A stretch of 64,000 nucleotides of DNA from Punica granatum. Taxonomy: Eukaryota > Streptophyta > Magnoliopsida > Myrtales > Lythraceae. The stretch is from positions 11,780,001 through 11,844,000 of the forward strand of contig NC_045132.1 of the NCBI RefSeq assembly GCF_007655135.1, read 5' to 3'. The notes under the pieces were generated by a model. It had not been told where the DNA came from and did not search any database. It saw nothing but the letters and a program-made list of their open reading frames with translations. Shown piece after piece: positions 9,919-22,265 of this stretch. A program made the translations under genes and the position numbers. The first letter of the stretch is position 1, and every line of letters starts with the position of its first letter.

Positions 9919-11058
9919 GGGAATTCTGATTTATCGAAGACCGACGTTGCTGCTGGAGCGGTTGCACTTTCGTTGGAAGGCGGCTTTGCTGTTTGGCCAT
10001 TGTGCTTTCGCTGGCGATGCCCCGGCCGTGCGGTGAGTGATTTTGCTTTGCCGGATGCTACATGCTAAAAGACTTGAGCTCTGGGGTGGAGCGCCTACGT
10101 ATCCCGAGTGGTCGGGAATCTGAGTCAGCCGTAGTTCTTGCATGCTTGTGGTACCTGTAATCCTAGTATTACTAGTAAATCATGTGAGAAATACTAACAT
10201 GAGATAGGCACAGGTAAGCAATAAAAAGAGCGTCGTTGTGACGCACAGATCTTCAGTTTCGGGGTCACTTGAGCAACCCGTGAAGAATTTTGCTTTGATA
10301 TTGCAAGTGGATCCCGTTCTCGAAGGCCTAGATGCGAGGCCTCCGGGTATCTCCCGTTAGCCATGCATGGGCATATCGAGACTTCCCCGACGATGCCCTA
10401 GCAATTCTATCGTTTGTTCGACGCGCCCGGCGGCTTTGAACCCTTCTCAATAGGGTACAGTAGGGCAGCTGCATTTGCAACCCGCTTGGGGATTTCTGTT
10501 CAGATTTGGTCAGACTCGGTCGGACCATTTCCAAAGCGTTATGACTAAACCCCGGAGAGGAATGTCTGGGATTTTGGCTCTGTGGTAGCCTGTTAAAGGG
10601 CGGCTGTGACCCGTTTGGAGTTATGCAAAGACAAAGAGGAAAGAGAAAGCTTGGGAAGCACGTTGCCCTAGGCTAAAAGGATACACGGGTTCACGCCTGC
10701 AGCGAGATGTACCCACATTTTCCTTCGTCCTTCTGTTGTGTAGGTTGTACCGAACTGCTCGGATGGCATGCTCGGTTTGCCCACTGTGCTTGAGGAGGAA
10801 TCCTTCACGCTGGATGGTTGAGCTGTGTTGGAGGGCTGATCGAGGATCATATTGAAATAGATAACCTGGCCACTTTCCTTGGGGATCCCTTGTCTGCACG
10901 ATGTGTGAGGAACCAGGGAGTCATTTTTATTCATCTCTCGTTTAACTCTCCTTTTGCTACGGTCACCCACCTCGGGGCCGCACCTCTCAACCTAAAGGGG
11001 AAGAGCTTTCCTTTTACCACAACCGCCCCAAAGGGTTTCCGGTCATGCCTCTCTTTTA

Positions 11059-11107
11059 CCCTAGCTTTTGCCTAGGCCGCCCCAAAAGGGGTTTTCGACC
11101 TAGCGGG
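11059..11107 (-). other. Conserved 3' UTR stem-loop block, element B unit 2
   Basis: Same block as at 1709-1757: stem CCCC-GGGG with loop AAAA between flanks shared with the coding A element. Confidence 0.65.
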
Positions 11108-11751
11108 CTCGATTCTTCTATCTCACGAGTTTGCAAGGGCGAAGGGTTCGAAGGATTCAACCTCCGAGTGCATTGTGTTCTGTCTCCGTCGAGGAGTTGT
11201 GTCTGCTGCTTCCCCCTTTTTTTTTTCAGGGTTTGTTGACTGCTTTTGAATTGGCTGTGCCGGTGCTTTTGGTGAATGTTGGCGTTGCCTTGTTTTGTTC
11301 ATTGACGGGTTTTTCCCGCGCCTTTTCTCTCTCTCTTCATTGGCGGGTTTTTCCCGCTTCTTTTCGCTCTGTTTTTTTTCCTTGCAGCTGGGGTTTGTTT
11401 TGTGCCCCGTGTCTTTGTTTGAAACTCCTCGACTTTGTATCGCCGAGGCCACTTTGGTGTCTTTCGCCTCGTGGAGACTTGTTGTGTGTTGCTAGCCCTA
11501 TTTTGTGAGGACCGGCTTTCTTGGAAGTTTGACTCCCGTGCACTCGAAAGCTGAACTTCGTGTCATTTGCCCTTGCAATCTCTTCAGGTGAATTCCCCTA
11601 TTGTCTAGAAGGAAAATACAAATTTGCCCTAGGGAATTAGTGGCCGGGGTTGTCCTGGTGCTTGTTGTGGAGGAAGCCTGGTCTTGACGCAAATGACCAG
11701 GAGCGTTCCAATGTCACTTGCTGGAGTGACCCACTATGGTGACCTCGGGGC

Positions 11752-11971
11752 GAACTTCAACCAGGGAGGCCCCAGTGTACGTCGCTTGCCGAGGTTGTGT
11801 TGGCGCGAACTTCAACCGGGGATGCCCCAGTGTACGTCGTTTGCTGAGGTTGTGCTAGTGTGAACTTCAACCGGGGATGCCCCAGTGTACGTCGCTTGGA
11901 AAAGTTGTGCTAGTGCGAACTCCAACCGGGGATGCCCCAGTCTACGTCGCTTGGAAATGCTTATCGTGGGT
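11752..11971. repeat. Four 55-bp direct repeats, unit 2
   Basis: Exact counterpart of the array at 2401-2620. Confidence 0.88.
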
Positions 11972-14900
11972 GGATGATGTCCGAGGTGGTCTCGGTGCAA
12001 GCGTTGAACGCGAATGCCCCGGTCTTTATCATTGATGTGACTCGTGGTGGGCGGTTTGTGCAACTGTCGCCCCTGGCCGTCTCATGTCGTCAATGTCAAC
12101 TGAAATGGTTGCGTTGATGGCATATGGCTCGCTCAGTTGTTTTTGTCTTTAGCTTTGTAGGGGGTACCTCCGTGCCGAGCCCCTTCCCTGTCAAAGTATA
12201 AGGGAGGAGGCTCGAGAGGAGTTCTCAGAAAGGCGTGAGCTTGTGCATCACTCTTCGCCTGTGACCGGCGTGTCCCTGTAAAAGATGACAAAGAAGATGG
12301 TGTGTTAGGCGACTGTGCGGTGGAGTATGCGGTAAGAAATATGGGGTGGACCCATGAAAAAATCCCTTTTGTCCCGCACGCAACCCATGGGGTGTCGCGT
12401 GTGGATGACATTTGTTTCCGGGAATGTAGTCATCACCACTCTGGAGTGGTTAGATCATGACTGAGGTCACATAAGCATGTTTCCCTAATTGCGAGTAGGC
12501 ATGCGCAGCCGTCCTAGGGAAGGCTCGAGGAGCCGGGTCCCATGAGGACAGGTGAGTCTAACAGGTCCAACAAAACTGATAGGGCGTCTTCGAGACTGTC
12601 CTAATGCTCCATTGAAGGATTTGTTCATGTCGGGAGCCCATTTGTGGGAATGCATTTGAATGAAAGCAACAAAGAGTTTAAAGAAAACTGCGCGTGTTGC
12701 CCCAGTGTTTAGTCGGCGACCACAACGGAGGTGGATGAGATCCATTCTTTTATCGGAGGCATGACCGTGCTGGTCTGCGATCGAGAGTTGGGTCATGCTC
12801 TGTTTGTGGAGCTGTCACTTTCTGTCTTTGCAGCAGAAGGATTAGACTTGCTCCTTGAAGTATCGCTTGGATGAATTTGAATCCAAGTCGATTTTGGATT
12901 TCAGATGAGCCTGAAAGCAGTAAATGCGAGGTGTCAAAACCTGAAAGCAGTAAATGCGGGTCCGGAGCCCAAAATAATTCGACTCTCGGACCGTTCACTC
13001 ACCGACTGGAATTCTTACATATTGAATGTACAAAATAAAATCCTTACAATGCTCTCGAAAACAATAAATACAAGTTACAAATGGCCGAATTCCAGTCGAC
13101 TCGCGTTCGGTTATTATTCCGCTCTAACTCACCGTGAGTTTAGGGAAAAGACCGAAGAACTGAAATTCAATGTACGCTCTCACTGAACAGGGCGTTGGAC
13201 CCTGTGATCAATGATTAGGGCATTGGACCCTGTGATTGATAATTAGGGCGTTGAAACCTAATATTATTCGGCCTAGGGATCAGGCTCGACCCGCATGGCA
13301 AACAGGTGCGGAAAGATAACACGCAGCAGGTAAATAACAGACAAGGTGTTTGTTATTATCGAGTGTACGTGTTTTAACAAGTTGTTAATCCGGGGTATTT
13401 TGGCATGCAAATCCTACCCTAGACAAACAAGCACGTGCCAATGTTTTAGCATTCGGCTTTGTTTTGAGAACTTGACAAAGAGAGTCAAATCTCATGTGTG
13501 TGGATTGCTTTTACAGTTGTTCTGTATTGTGACACTGAATTTCCACTGAATTAGCCAAACTCGTGTTTTGACTCTAGATTTGGAATCTAGAATTCCTCCT
13601 AACCATTATCAAGTGTTTGGTTTGGTCGAGTGAAAGGTTAATCAGCATTTTGCATGTTTTCTGACAGGGATAACCGTTCTAGTTACCCGAGTCTATGTTA
13701 GGATGACAGAAACACATCAGTTAGATAAGAAAAGGCTATGCAGATGAACCCGCACCTGAACAGGTAGCCCGTTCTTATCCCGTACTGTAGTGTTTCTGTC
13801 ATGCTAACCTTAACAGTGTCGCTGAATTGTGAAATGACGATTTTGCCCTTTATTTGAAAATTGTTTTTAGAAAAGGGGAAACATCGCAGTGCGGGCCACC
13901 TCGGCCTGTAGCCGGTGTCGACCAATTTCCTGGATCTTCCAGGGTTGTGCAAGAACCCCGAAAAAGCCAAAGAACCAGTCGATCTGCCCAGAAGTGATCT
14001 ACAAAGATCTTCTGTATCCTAACCTGAGTTACTTGGAATCAGGTAAAAACTCAAGTTGAGACACAGAAGCCCTTTTCAGACGTCCATGCTAGATCGGACC
14101 GCGCGTTTCGGGTTTTGAAATTGATAAGTTTGAAAAGGGCAACAACGTCATTTGACAACTCATCGACGCGAGTTATCAGTTAATGGCCAATTCTTGTAAA
14201 CTTTATCAGTGTGAAGTGGGTTTAATCATGTGAGCGTCCTGATTAACCCGTTTGTGGAATTAATGCTTAAGGGTTGTGCCGAATGCATTAATTGTGAAAA
14301 CGATTCGCGACTCGAAGACCAAGACGATTCCATAAGGATGGAGGATAATTTGGTCCAATGACCGAAACTACCCTCGTAACCGAATGGACCCGAATGAGTC
14401 ATCGATACCCGAATCCATGCATGCTTTGTTTTGAAAAGACATTTTCATGCGATATTGCGACGATAATGTAAATTGCAAATTACACGAAAGCCGAGAACAG
14501 ACTCAAAACGGGAAGAGGAAGCCTCATGCAACCCGTACGAGTCTAAGAGGCTCTCGGTCACTTATCCTTGGAGATAACCGAGAGGTCTCATGGCCCGAAT
14601 GGGGTTCCACGAGGTTTCTCCGTCTTGTTTTGAATCATTTCTCGCATGCTCAAACGACAAACACGATAAATGACACGATTAACTAAAGTCGGTATTGCCA
14701 TGATTTGAATAACGCATTCGAACATGCAAACATGCACAGACAAGTTATTTAAGGAATCGATAAAACAATACCGACTTCATGCATGTAAGAAAACACGAGA
14801 AAACTCGGAAATCGAACTTAGATCGGGCTAAGAAGGCCGTTCTTCACCCGAGGAAAGCAAGCCAAGTCTCGGTTACCTCTTCTTGAGGCAAACCCGAGAG

Positions 14901-15214
14901 CTCTTTTGCTTATTTCGGGTCGAGAAGGTCTTCCGAGGATTGATCCAAACGTTTCCCGACATGCTAACATGTTATATGATGACGAGAATGCATAATATAA
15001 CATGAAAGTGTATGAAAATTAAGCCTTGCAAGTTAAACATGCATAAAACACCATATCACTCCATAGTCATGCAAATAATGTAAAAAGCCCTAACTCCTCT
15101 AAGTCAAGAGTGATTTACCTACCCTCGGGATACGAGGAAAGAGTCGGGGAAGTGTTCGAGAGTCGGGTGACTCGGTAGAATGCTTGGAAAAGTGCTCGGG
15201 TGCAAGGGCAAGCA

Positions 15215-15438
15215 CATTCGGGGACCTAGGCGCACGGGGCGTGCGGCTAGAGTGCACGGGAGGAGCGCGGGCCCACGGGCAGGCGCGCGGGCCCGCGGGC
15301 AGGCGCGCGGACGTGCAGGCGTGCGCGGGTGCCCGGGCGGGCGCGCGGCGTGCGCGGGCGCGCGGGTTGGCGTGCGGCTGTGCGCGTGAGGCGTGCGCGG
15401 GCGCGCGGGCGGGCGCACGGCTGGCACACGGCTAGCAC
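15215..15438. repeat. GC-rich degenerate tract in LTR, unit 2
   Basis: Counterpart of 5864-6056, about 31 bp longer and with many substitutions. Confidence 0.8.
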
Positions 15439-15783
15439 TGTTCACCCGAGAGTTACGATTCTTCACCCAAAATGCACTAAATGACCTGAAACAATAATTT
15501 AAAGACTTCAAATGGAAAAACCAATTTCTCCAATGAACTCCATGGGTCCAAAACATATGGTCCATGGAGTTTGAGAATTTTTTAAGTTAAGTCGGGATGA
15601 TGAACACCGACTTCCGACTTAAGAACTTCGGGTTTTGTTCGATGTTTTCTTTTCGGTTTTTCAAAGCTGAAGCTTGCTGGTTCTTGGGTGTTCTTGGCTA
15701 TGGAGTTTGAGAGGTTTTCTAGAGGGAGAATTCTTGGAGAGAGTGTGTAAGAGGAGAAGTGATTAACTTAATCACTTTGGGGC

Positions 15784-15791
15784 TATTTATA
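15784..15791 (-). promoter_or_regulatory. TATA box of B LTR, unit 2
   Basis: The minus strand reads CCTATAAATAGCCCC, a good plant TATA match in the direction of the element. Confidence 0.65.
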
Positions 15792-17396
15792 GGCAAAGCT
15801 AATGGGCAATTAAGCAAAAGCAAGCACACTTAAGCCTCCCATTAGCAAATTTCGGTTTGCCTAATGAGGATGAGGATGAATGTGAGCCAAGTATCCTTCA
15901 TGTGGAAGAGGCAAAAGCATTAATGAGCATTGATGAAGGCTTGAGTGTTGTCTTCAAACTCTTGGATATTTTCAAGCAAGAGTACAAGTTGGCTTCTTGC
16001 ATTGAAGAAGAAGAAGCTTCTAGAATAAAGGGTGACTCATCTTGGGCATCCCGTCGGTCCCACGACCGAAGAGGAGAAACCGGGAAAAAGCTCGGGTCTC
16101 GATTGATCGCGCATTCGAGGCTCGGGGTTCGAACCAAATGTTGAATTATCGATATACGCGAGGAAACGGATTTAATGAGTCCGAGATTGGCATTTTCCGT
16201 GAGGAATTGCCAAATGTCTGTATGAGGCTCGGAGGCCGGTTTTGCTCCTTTTATGCATTCAGAGCGAGGTTACCCACTTCTAACAGCATATCTTGTATCT
16301 GCATCCCACGTCGGTCATTTTGACATAAATTGTCAAATTACGTGGGCACTTGTCCCTTAAGCCGGTAAATGCAAATATAGAGCCGGAGATGTCTTAGGAG
16401 GCCGAAACTGGATTTGTCAGATTGCTTTCTGAGTTTCTTGGGCGATTCGGAGATCACTGTGATCTCTGTTTGCCGAGATTGGGCCTCTAAGGATATGAAA
16501 AGTGCATCTAGGACCCTGAAAGCATTGCTCGAGGGGTCTAGATGAGTTGTGTGATTCATTCCGACGATTCCACATTGAGCCTTGAGAAGGCTAGCATTGT
16601 GTAATGTAAGCATCCGGCGTCAAGTTTCCCCAAAGAGGACCTCCGGATATGGATCTTCACTGAAAATGGCCTTTTGTGCTCCTCGGAGGTTACTCGGGAA
16701 ACTGTGAAGGGTTTTGCTGTCTGTTTTGTTCAATTGCAAATGTCCGCTGGAGTTTTCAGGGCAATTTAGTGTGAACTTCGTTTGCCGTAATTCCATCAGA
16801 CCAATCTCCGGTTATGCTCTTTCGAAGAGGGGTATGCCTGTTTTGTCGCTCGGAAGTCATTTAGAGTGTCTTTATGGCTTCCAAAAGACAATCTGAAGTA
16901 TTGCTCATGCTCTGTATGATTGTAGGGCATGGCTGCATCTGATATTTGGAATTAACTTTTCTCCGAGAAACCGGCATTTTTGGACTTCCATTGAAAAGTT
17001 GTCTGTATACAGAAAGTTGTTCTGTATAGAGCAGATGATTTGCGAAATGCGTTTGAAGACACTTTTCATCTTTTTGGCATCGATGTGGATTTTTGAAGTC
17101 CAATGTTGGCTATCTTCAGACGGTCGAGCGAACTATCAGAAAATAGGACTGTCCATGTGGTACATTGGAAATGCCGGTTTTGGACGTTGTTGAGCTCTCT
17201 AGCCACTCTGTTACCCTTTGGTGACTCCTGGAGTCCTTCTGTCATGTGTGCATGTCTTCTGCTCAATTTTGTCGACTTGAGGATGAATAGTAATTTTTGC
17301 TCTGTTAAGTCGTTTTTCTGTATTCTGCTCAAGTTGTGGCTTGGACCATTGCTGATATCGTTGTTTGGAAAGGTGAGCCAAAATGGGGTGCTGACA

Positions 17397-18457
17397 GATG
17401 TGAGGGAAAATTTGAATTTGTGGTGGAGGAGGCTTGGAGGCGCCGGTGGGAGGGAGGAGCCGCGGCTTGGGGCTGTCATGTCGGAGCCGAGGGTTTGAGC
17501 CGCGGCTTAGGGTTGAGCCGTGGCTTGATGGCTCGGCTTGGCTGAGCTGCGGGCCCCGTTCGATTGAGAGAAAAGCCGGAAAATGCTTGAAACTTGATTG
17601 AGCTTGTATCCGATCTCCGATGTCCAATTAATTTGTAGATTTGGAATGCTTGAATGACGAGGATTTGAATGAGCCTAATATCGCCATGCGTCGTGTGAAC
17701 GAACGCTCGGGCGACTCGACGCCTCGAGAGTCGGTTTTGCCCTGTTTGGACGTTCGGAGCGGAGTTTAGTGTCCCCCGGTCCCCAATTGCTCTTTGTGCG
17801 TCTCGACATTCGTTTCGATGACCCTTTTGCCCCATGAAGGATCGTTGGCTCGTCGTCCCCGACCGAAGACCGTTAGCCCGGGAAGGCCTAGGGACTTGTG
17901 ACCGAGATTTTCTCAGTATTCCCTGAATGTCTTGAGGTGCTCGGGGATCGCTGCGATCTCTGTTTTCCGAGGGCGTACCCCGAAGGCTCGCCGGGAGACG
18001 TTCATGACCACTGAAACGTCCCTCGGGAAACCCGGTCGAGCTCCGGAAGGTCATCTGAAGCTTGTTCCCCGACCTTGGGATTGCGGGACCAATCCCGTCC
18101 GTGAGGGATCGGGGTGTCCCGGCCCAAGCAGGATGCCCCGGAAATGCGTCCGGACATGTCGCTGGTCACTTTGGCACTAAGAGGGATTTTTAGAGTCCCA
18201 TATTGGGCACCTTTCGGTGCTTCAGTGATTCGGTGATGAATAGTGCCGTAGTGCCAGCTCCGCTGTTTTCGGGGTCCTTTGCCTATAAGTTCTTCCGATG
18301 GCTTTCCTTTGCTTTTCTCAGTGACCAAGCTCTTCTCTCATTGTTCATGACTCCGTGCCCGCCTATTTGCCTCTGATTGCCGGGTGATGAATAGCATCCC
18401 GAGCTTTGATCGGGATTCTCTTGTAGGAAGCCGATGGGCCAAAATGGGGTGCTGACA
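17397..18457 (-). repeat. Family-A LTR fragment, minus orientation
   Basis: Matches the terminal part of the A LTR from about 42180 to its end at 50176 (skipping the CRM insertion), including the repeated GAGCCGCGGCTTGG words and the terminus CCAAAATGGGGTGCTGACA at 18439-18457. The left part of this LTR is displaced by the B array. Its terminus abuts plus-strand pol sequence directly, so it appears to be an insertion into the pol gene that follows. Confidence 0.82.
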
Positions 18458-20686
18458 GCGTATCTGGTCCAACCGCCGGTATTGGTCCCGCCTACACCGG
18501 GCTGTCCCTTCGTACTTTACCTGACTGTACGCCGCCAGTCATTAGGATGCATGCTAGGGCAGGAGGAGGAGTCCACACACACGGAGCGCGCGATCTACTA
18601 TATGAGCAAAAAGTTCACCGATGGAGAGTCCAATTATCCGGAAATCGAGAAGATGTGTTGTGCATTGGTGTGGGTCATGCAGAGGCTCCGACAATACACG
18701 CTTTATCATACGATCCGCTTGCTGTCAAAGGCAGACCCCCTGAAGTATTTACTCGACAGCCCCTCCTCCACGCGGAACCTCGCCAAATGGCGTTGTCAGT
18801 TGACAGAGTATGATATCGAGTATGTGTCCCGCACTTCAGTCAAGGGGCAGGCGATCGTGGATCATTTGGCAGAATTCCCAATTGAAGACCGCACCCCGAT
18901 TAATCTCGACTTCCCGGACGAGGGGATTCTCCAAGTAGACGACGAGGGAGAGAAACTGGGGTGTAAGATGTATTTCGAAGGTGCCGTCAATTCCACGGGA
19001 TCAGGTATCGGCGCAGTACTGATATCCCCGGACGGACGCTATTACCCGGTAGCGGTAAAGATTGACTTCCCGTGCACCAATAATGTGGCCGAGTACGAGG
19101 CATGTATTCTCGGCCTACAAGCGGCGATTGATTTCAAGGTAAAAGAGCTCGAAGTGTTCGGCAACTCTATGCTCACTATCTTCCAGACATTGGGGCAATG
19201 GAAGACAAAGGACGCAAAGCTAGTGCCATACCACGAGTACCTCGAGAAGCTAACCGAGAACTTCGAGAACATCTCGTTCACCTATACCCCGCGCATGACA
19301 AATCAATTCGCGGACGCGCTTGCAACGCTCGCCTCCATGGTGAGCATCACGAAGGAAAACCTTATCGAGCCCCTCGAGATTGAGATAGCCGAAGGACCGG
19401 CACACTGCAACTCAATCGAAGCATCCGAGGCGAAGCCGTGGTACGAAGACATCAAGAACCTTCTACGAACCGGCCAATACCCCCCATTCGCCGATCGCCG
19501 CGATCGGAAGACTCTCAGACGCCTCGCGATACATTACTTTTTGAGTGGCGAGATACTCTACCGCCGCTCCTTCGACTCCACACTCCTCCGATGCATCGAC
19601 GAACACGAATCACGACGTCTCATGGAGGAAGTGCACGGGGGAAACTGTGGACCCCATATGAACGGTCTCATGCTCGCTAAGAAGATTATGCGCCTAGGCT
19701 ATTATTGGTCCACCATGGAGACTGATTGTGTGAAGCATGTCAGGCATTGCCACCGATGTCAGGTTTACGCTGATCAGATCAAAGCGCCGCCCAACGAACT
19801 AAGCCCCATGACGGCACCATGGCCTTTTTCGATGTGGGGGATGGATGTGATTGGCCTGATCAACCCCAAAGCGTCTAACAGACATATGTTCATTTTGGTG
19901 GCGATCGACTACTTCACCAAATGGATCGAAGCCGTCATTCTTGCGTCAGTCACCGCAAAAGCCGTGGCCCGTTTTCTCAGACGCGACGTCATCGCCCGGT
20001 ACGGGGTCCCCGCGACAATCATCACGGACAACGCCAAGAACCTGAACAACAAGGTCATCGATGAGCTCTGTGCACAATTCAAAATCCGACACCGCAACTC
20101 CACCCCGTACCGTCCCCAAATGAACGGTGCGGTGGAAGCGGCGAATAAGAACATCAAAAAGATTATCGAAAAAATGATAGTGAACTACAAGGATTGGCAC
20201 GAGATGCTCCCCTATGCACTCTTGGCGTACCGGACATCCATACGGACCTCAACCGGGGCGACCCCGTACTCCCTAGTCTATGCCATGGAGGCCGTCCTCC
20301 CAATCGAAGTGGAGATCCCTTCCATGAGGATTCTTGCCGAGACCGAACTTGAAGAAGCAGAATGGGCGAAGCAGCGGTACGAACAGTTGAATTTCATTGA
20401 TGAGAAGAGGCTGAAAGAGCTATGCCGCGGACAGTGCTACCAACAAAGAATGGCTCGAGCCTTCAACGCAAGAGTCCGCCACCGCGATTTCAGCCCCGGC
20501 GACCTCGTTTTGAGGAAAGTCCTACACGTCACGCCGGACTCTCGAGGGAAGTTCTCGTACAAATATGACGGCCCCTTCGTCGTCAAAGAGGTTTTCTCCG
20601 GAGGAGTAGTCATTTTGAGCGACATGGACGGCACTGAAAATGCCCTTCCCGTCAACGCTGACCCCTTCAAGAAGTATTATCCGTGA
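18458..20686 (+). pseudogene. Ogre/Tat pol fragment: RNase H, archaeal-type RNase H, integrase
   Basis: Open frame of 743 codons, 5'-truncated by the LTR insertion at 18457. It begins in the connection after the reverse transcriptase, at the point matching 54310 on the other copy. The first RNase H follows; it lacks the usual first aspartate (RRQ where relatives have a D) but keeps the E of EIEK and the D of KADPLKY. A second, archaeal-type RNase H follows, as in Tat-lineage elements: its first catalytic D is E here (YFEGA) and the D of the GDS motif is N (GNS), so it is probably inactive. Integrase has an HHCC zinc-binding region, catalytic D at 19844 and 20027 and E at 20135 with DD35E spacing, then a basic C-terminus ending GPFVVKEV and YYP. 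The reading frame runs back into the LTR to 18434, but that ATG is not native. Confidence 0.9.
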
Positions 20687-20817
20687 GCACTTGTATTTTC
20701 TTTGTCCGCCGGGCTCCGTGCCCGTTCTTATTGTAAGACATTTCTATTTCCGTGGACGAGCGTCAATTCCCACCATTTGTCCAATACTAAGCTTTCTTGA
20801 GAGAAAAAAATAAATTT

Positions 20818-21109
20818 TCCCGCTAGGTTGAAAACCTCTTCGAGGCGGCCTAGGCAAAAGCTAGGGAACGAGTGGTACGATTTAAAATCCCGCAAAGGGG
20901 AGTCGCGGCAAAAGGAGAGCACAAGTCACTTCCTCGCTAGGTCGAAAACCTCTCCGAGACGGCCTAGGCAAAAGTTAGAGGACCCGAGGGGTGCGATCCC
21001 ACCCAAACATGGGGAATCGTAGCAAAAGGTGAGCATTCGTGTGAGAAAAATCAAATAAAATACCCCGCTAGGCTGTCACGCATCCCACGGCCTAGGTAAA
21101 AGTTAGGGG
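20818..21109 (+). repeat. Three stem-loop blocks in 3' UTR of plus A element
   Basis: Three spaced copies, about 115-130 bp apart, each running from CGCTAGG to GGCCTAGG and AAAAG. The first has the hairpin CCTC-TTC-GAGG, and the third has lost the central hairpin sequence. The minus A element has two such blocks (52066-52109, 52193-52240) and element B one. Confidence 0.7.
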
Positions 21110-21718
21110 ACAATGTCGGCTCGACCACGAAAGAAAAGCGACACTTCCCCTGTGAAGCTACACCGAGTAGTGGTTCGGCACTCTCCGACGCAAGCAAACT
21201 CTCTTCGACTCTCCAGGCCCGAGACCCGATTCGAAATGGGGGTCGAGTCAACGTAACCTTGACTTAAAGGATCCCATAAGATCCCTCCTTTTACCTTTAC
21301 GCACATATTCTACGGGCTACCTGTTCCAGAAAAAGCCATTCTCCGATAGGGACACGACCACCCTGCAACGGTCACCGATACCAAAATCCCCGACACATCT
21401 TTACATAGATTCTTCTTACATGTACCCCCGTCTCGCCGATTAAGCGCAACTGACATCCTTTGTAGGTTTCCCTGTCTCCGTGCACAGGTGCGATTGGGAA
21501 TCCCAAGGGGCATCTCCTTCTTGAAAAACACGCGATTGGCTCGCGCGACAGATCGGGGCTTCGAACTGAATGGAGGGCATAATAGAGAATCCTCTTGACC
21601 CTAGCTCGAGGAAACAACAAATAACAAGCTCGACTCGGAATGGGACAATTTACCTCTGCCGACGTCCTCGACATACCACCTACCATCCGTCCCCACCCTT
21701 ACCTTCCCTTATACTCTA

Positions 21719-22085
21719 CGCACTTTACTGCTTTCCGGAATTCGCATCCACGGACTTCGCGTCCGCTTTACTGCTTTCCGGATTTCTCGTCCACGGACTT
21801 CGCGTCCGCTTTACTGCTTTCCGGATTTCGCGTCCACGGACTTCGCGTTCGCTTTACTGCTTTCCGGACCTCGCGTCCACGGACTTCGCGTCCGCTTTAC
21901 TGCTTTCCGGACCTCGCGTCCACGGACTTCGCGTCCGCTTTACTGCTTTCCGGACTTCGCGTCCATTTTACCGCTTTCCGAACTTCGCATCCACTTTACT
22001 GCTTTTCGGACTTCGCGTCCACGGACTTCGCGTCCATTTTACCGCTTTCCGGACTTCTCGTCCACTTTACTACTTTCCGTGGGCT
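21719..22085 (+). repeat. 43-bp tandem repeats in 3' UTR
   Basis: About eight to nine copies of a unit containing TTTACTGCTTTCCGGA and GACTTCGCGTCC. Several units carry CGTCCACGGACTTCGCGTCC, itself an internal duplication of the CGCGTCC word. The same 43-bp type occurs in the minus A element mixed with a 33-bp unit. Confidence 0.85.
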
Positions 22086-22248
22086 TCGGTCCTTCACCTA
22101 CCACTTCACATCCCCCAAATCCCAATCATGCTACTATCTCATGATAGGAGGGGCGAGCTACTACGGAGAACGACGATAGAAGCGATCGCCGGGACCAAAA
22201 AAGGGTGTCTCTCTTGGTCTTTGGCTACATCCTCTAACCGAGCATGCA

Positions 22249-22265
22249 ACCAAAGAGGGGCAAGC
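22249..22265 (+). other. Polypurine tract of plus A element
   Basis: CAAAGAGGGGCAAGC lies immediately before the LTR start TGTCAGCACCCC at 22266. Confidence 0.85.

Larger units (their letters stand above)
9919..12972 (-). mobile_element. Non-coding internal region of element B, unit 2
   Basis: Copy of 569-3621 with about three substitutions and one extra T in the run near 11222. It has the same lack of coding domains and carries the stem-loop block at 11059-11107 and the 55-bp repeats at 11752-11971. Here it lies between its own minisatellite on the left and an LTR on the right, so 3622-17396 reads as LTR, internal region, LTR of one non-autonomous element of about 13.8 kb. Confidence 0.72.
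9365..17396 (-). repeat. Tandem duplication, unit 2 (element B)
   Basis: Second copy of the unit described at 1-8014, ending at the LTR terminus GCTGACA at 17396. To the right the sequence changes to a family-A LTR (from 17397), so this marks the outer edge of the B array. Near-identity over the left 5 kb means a recent duplication or a duplicated assembly path. Confidence 0.92.
12973..17396 (-). repeat. LTR of element B, left-truncated (5' LTR side)
   Basis: Same left truncation point as the LTR at 3622, so the deletion predates the duplication. It ends in GGGGTGCTGACA at 17396. It contains the hairpin (14551-14584), the longer GC-rich tract (15215-15438) and the TATA box (15784-15791). The right boundary joins family-A LTR sequence, so the B element was inserted into an A LTR whose left part lies outside the window. 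Confidence 0.82.
20687..22248 (+). mobile_element. 3' UTR of plus-strand A element
   Basis: Non-coding DNA between the integrase stop and the polypurine tract. It holds three copies of a stem-loop block (20818-20866, 20934-20979, 21064-21109), a segment shared with the minus element (21110-21700) and the 43-bp tandem repeats. An open frame over 21570-22304 is a by-product of the repeats. Confidence 0.8.

Noticed and set aside
8485..10000. Long minus-strand open frames (up to 270 codons) in the GGGTGTGAAACCC array
   Set aside because: The repeat has no stop codon in any minus frame; the product would be low-complexity His/Thr/Ser-rich sequence in several overlapping frames with no domain.
18434..18457. 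ATG at 18434 as start of the pol protein
   Set aside because: It lies in the LTR terminus; native coding sequence begins at 18458, in the middle of the polyprotein.
18440..18470. Auto-integration of retrotransposon cDNA to explain the LTR/pol junction
   Set aside because: Possible, but a simple insertion of a minus LTR into plus pol explains the junction with fewer assumptions.
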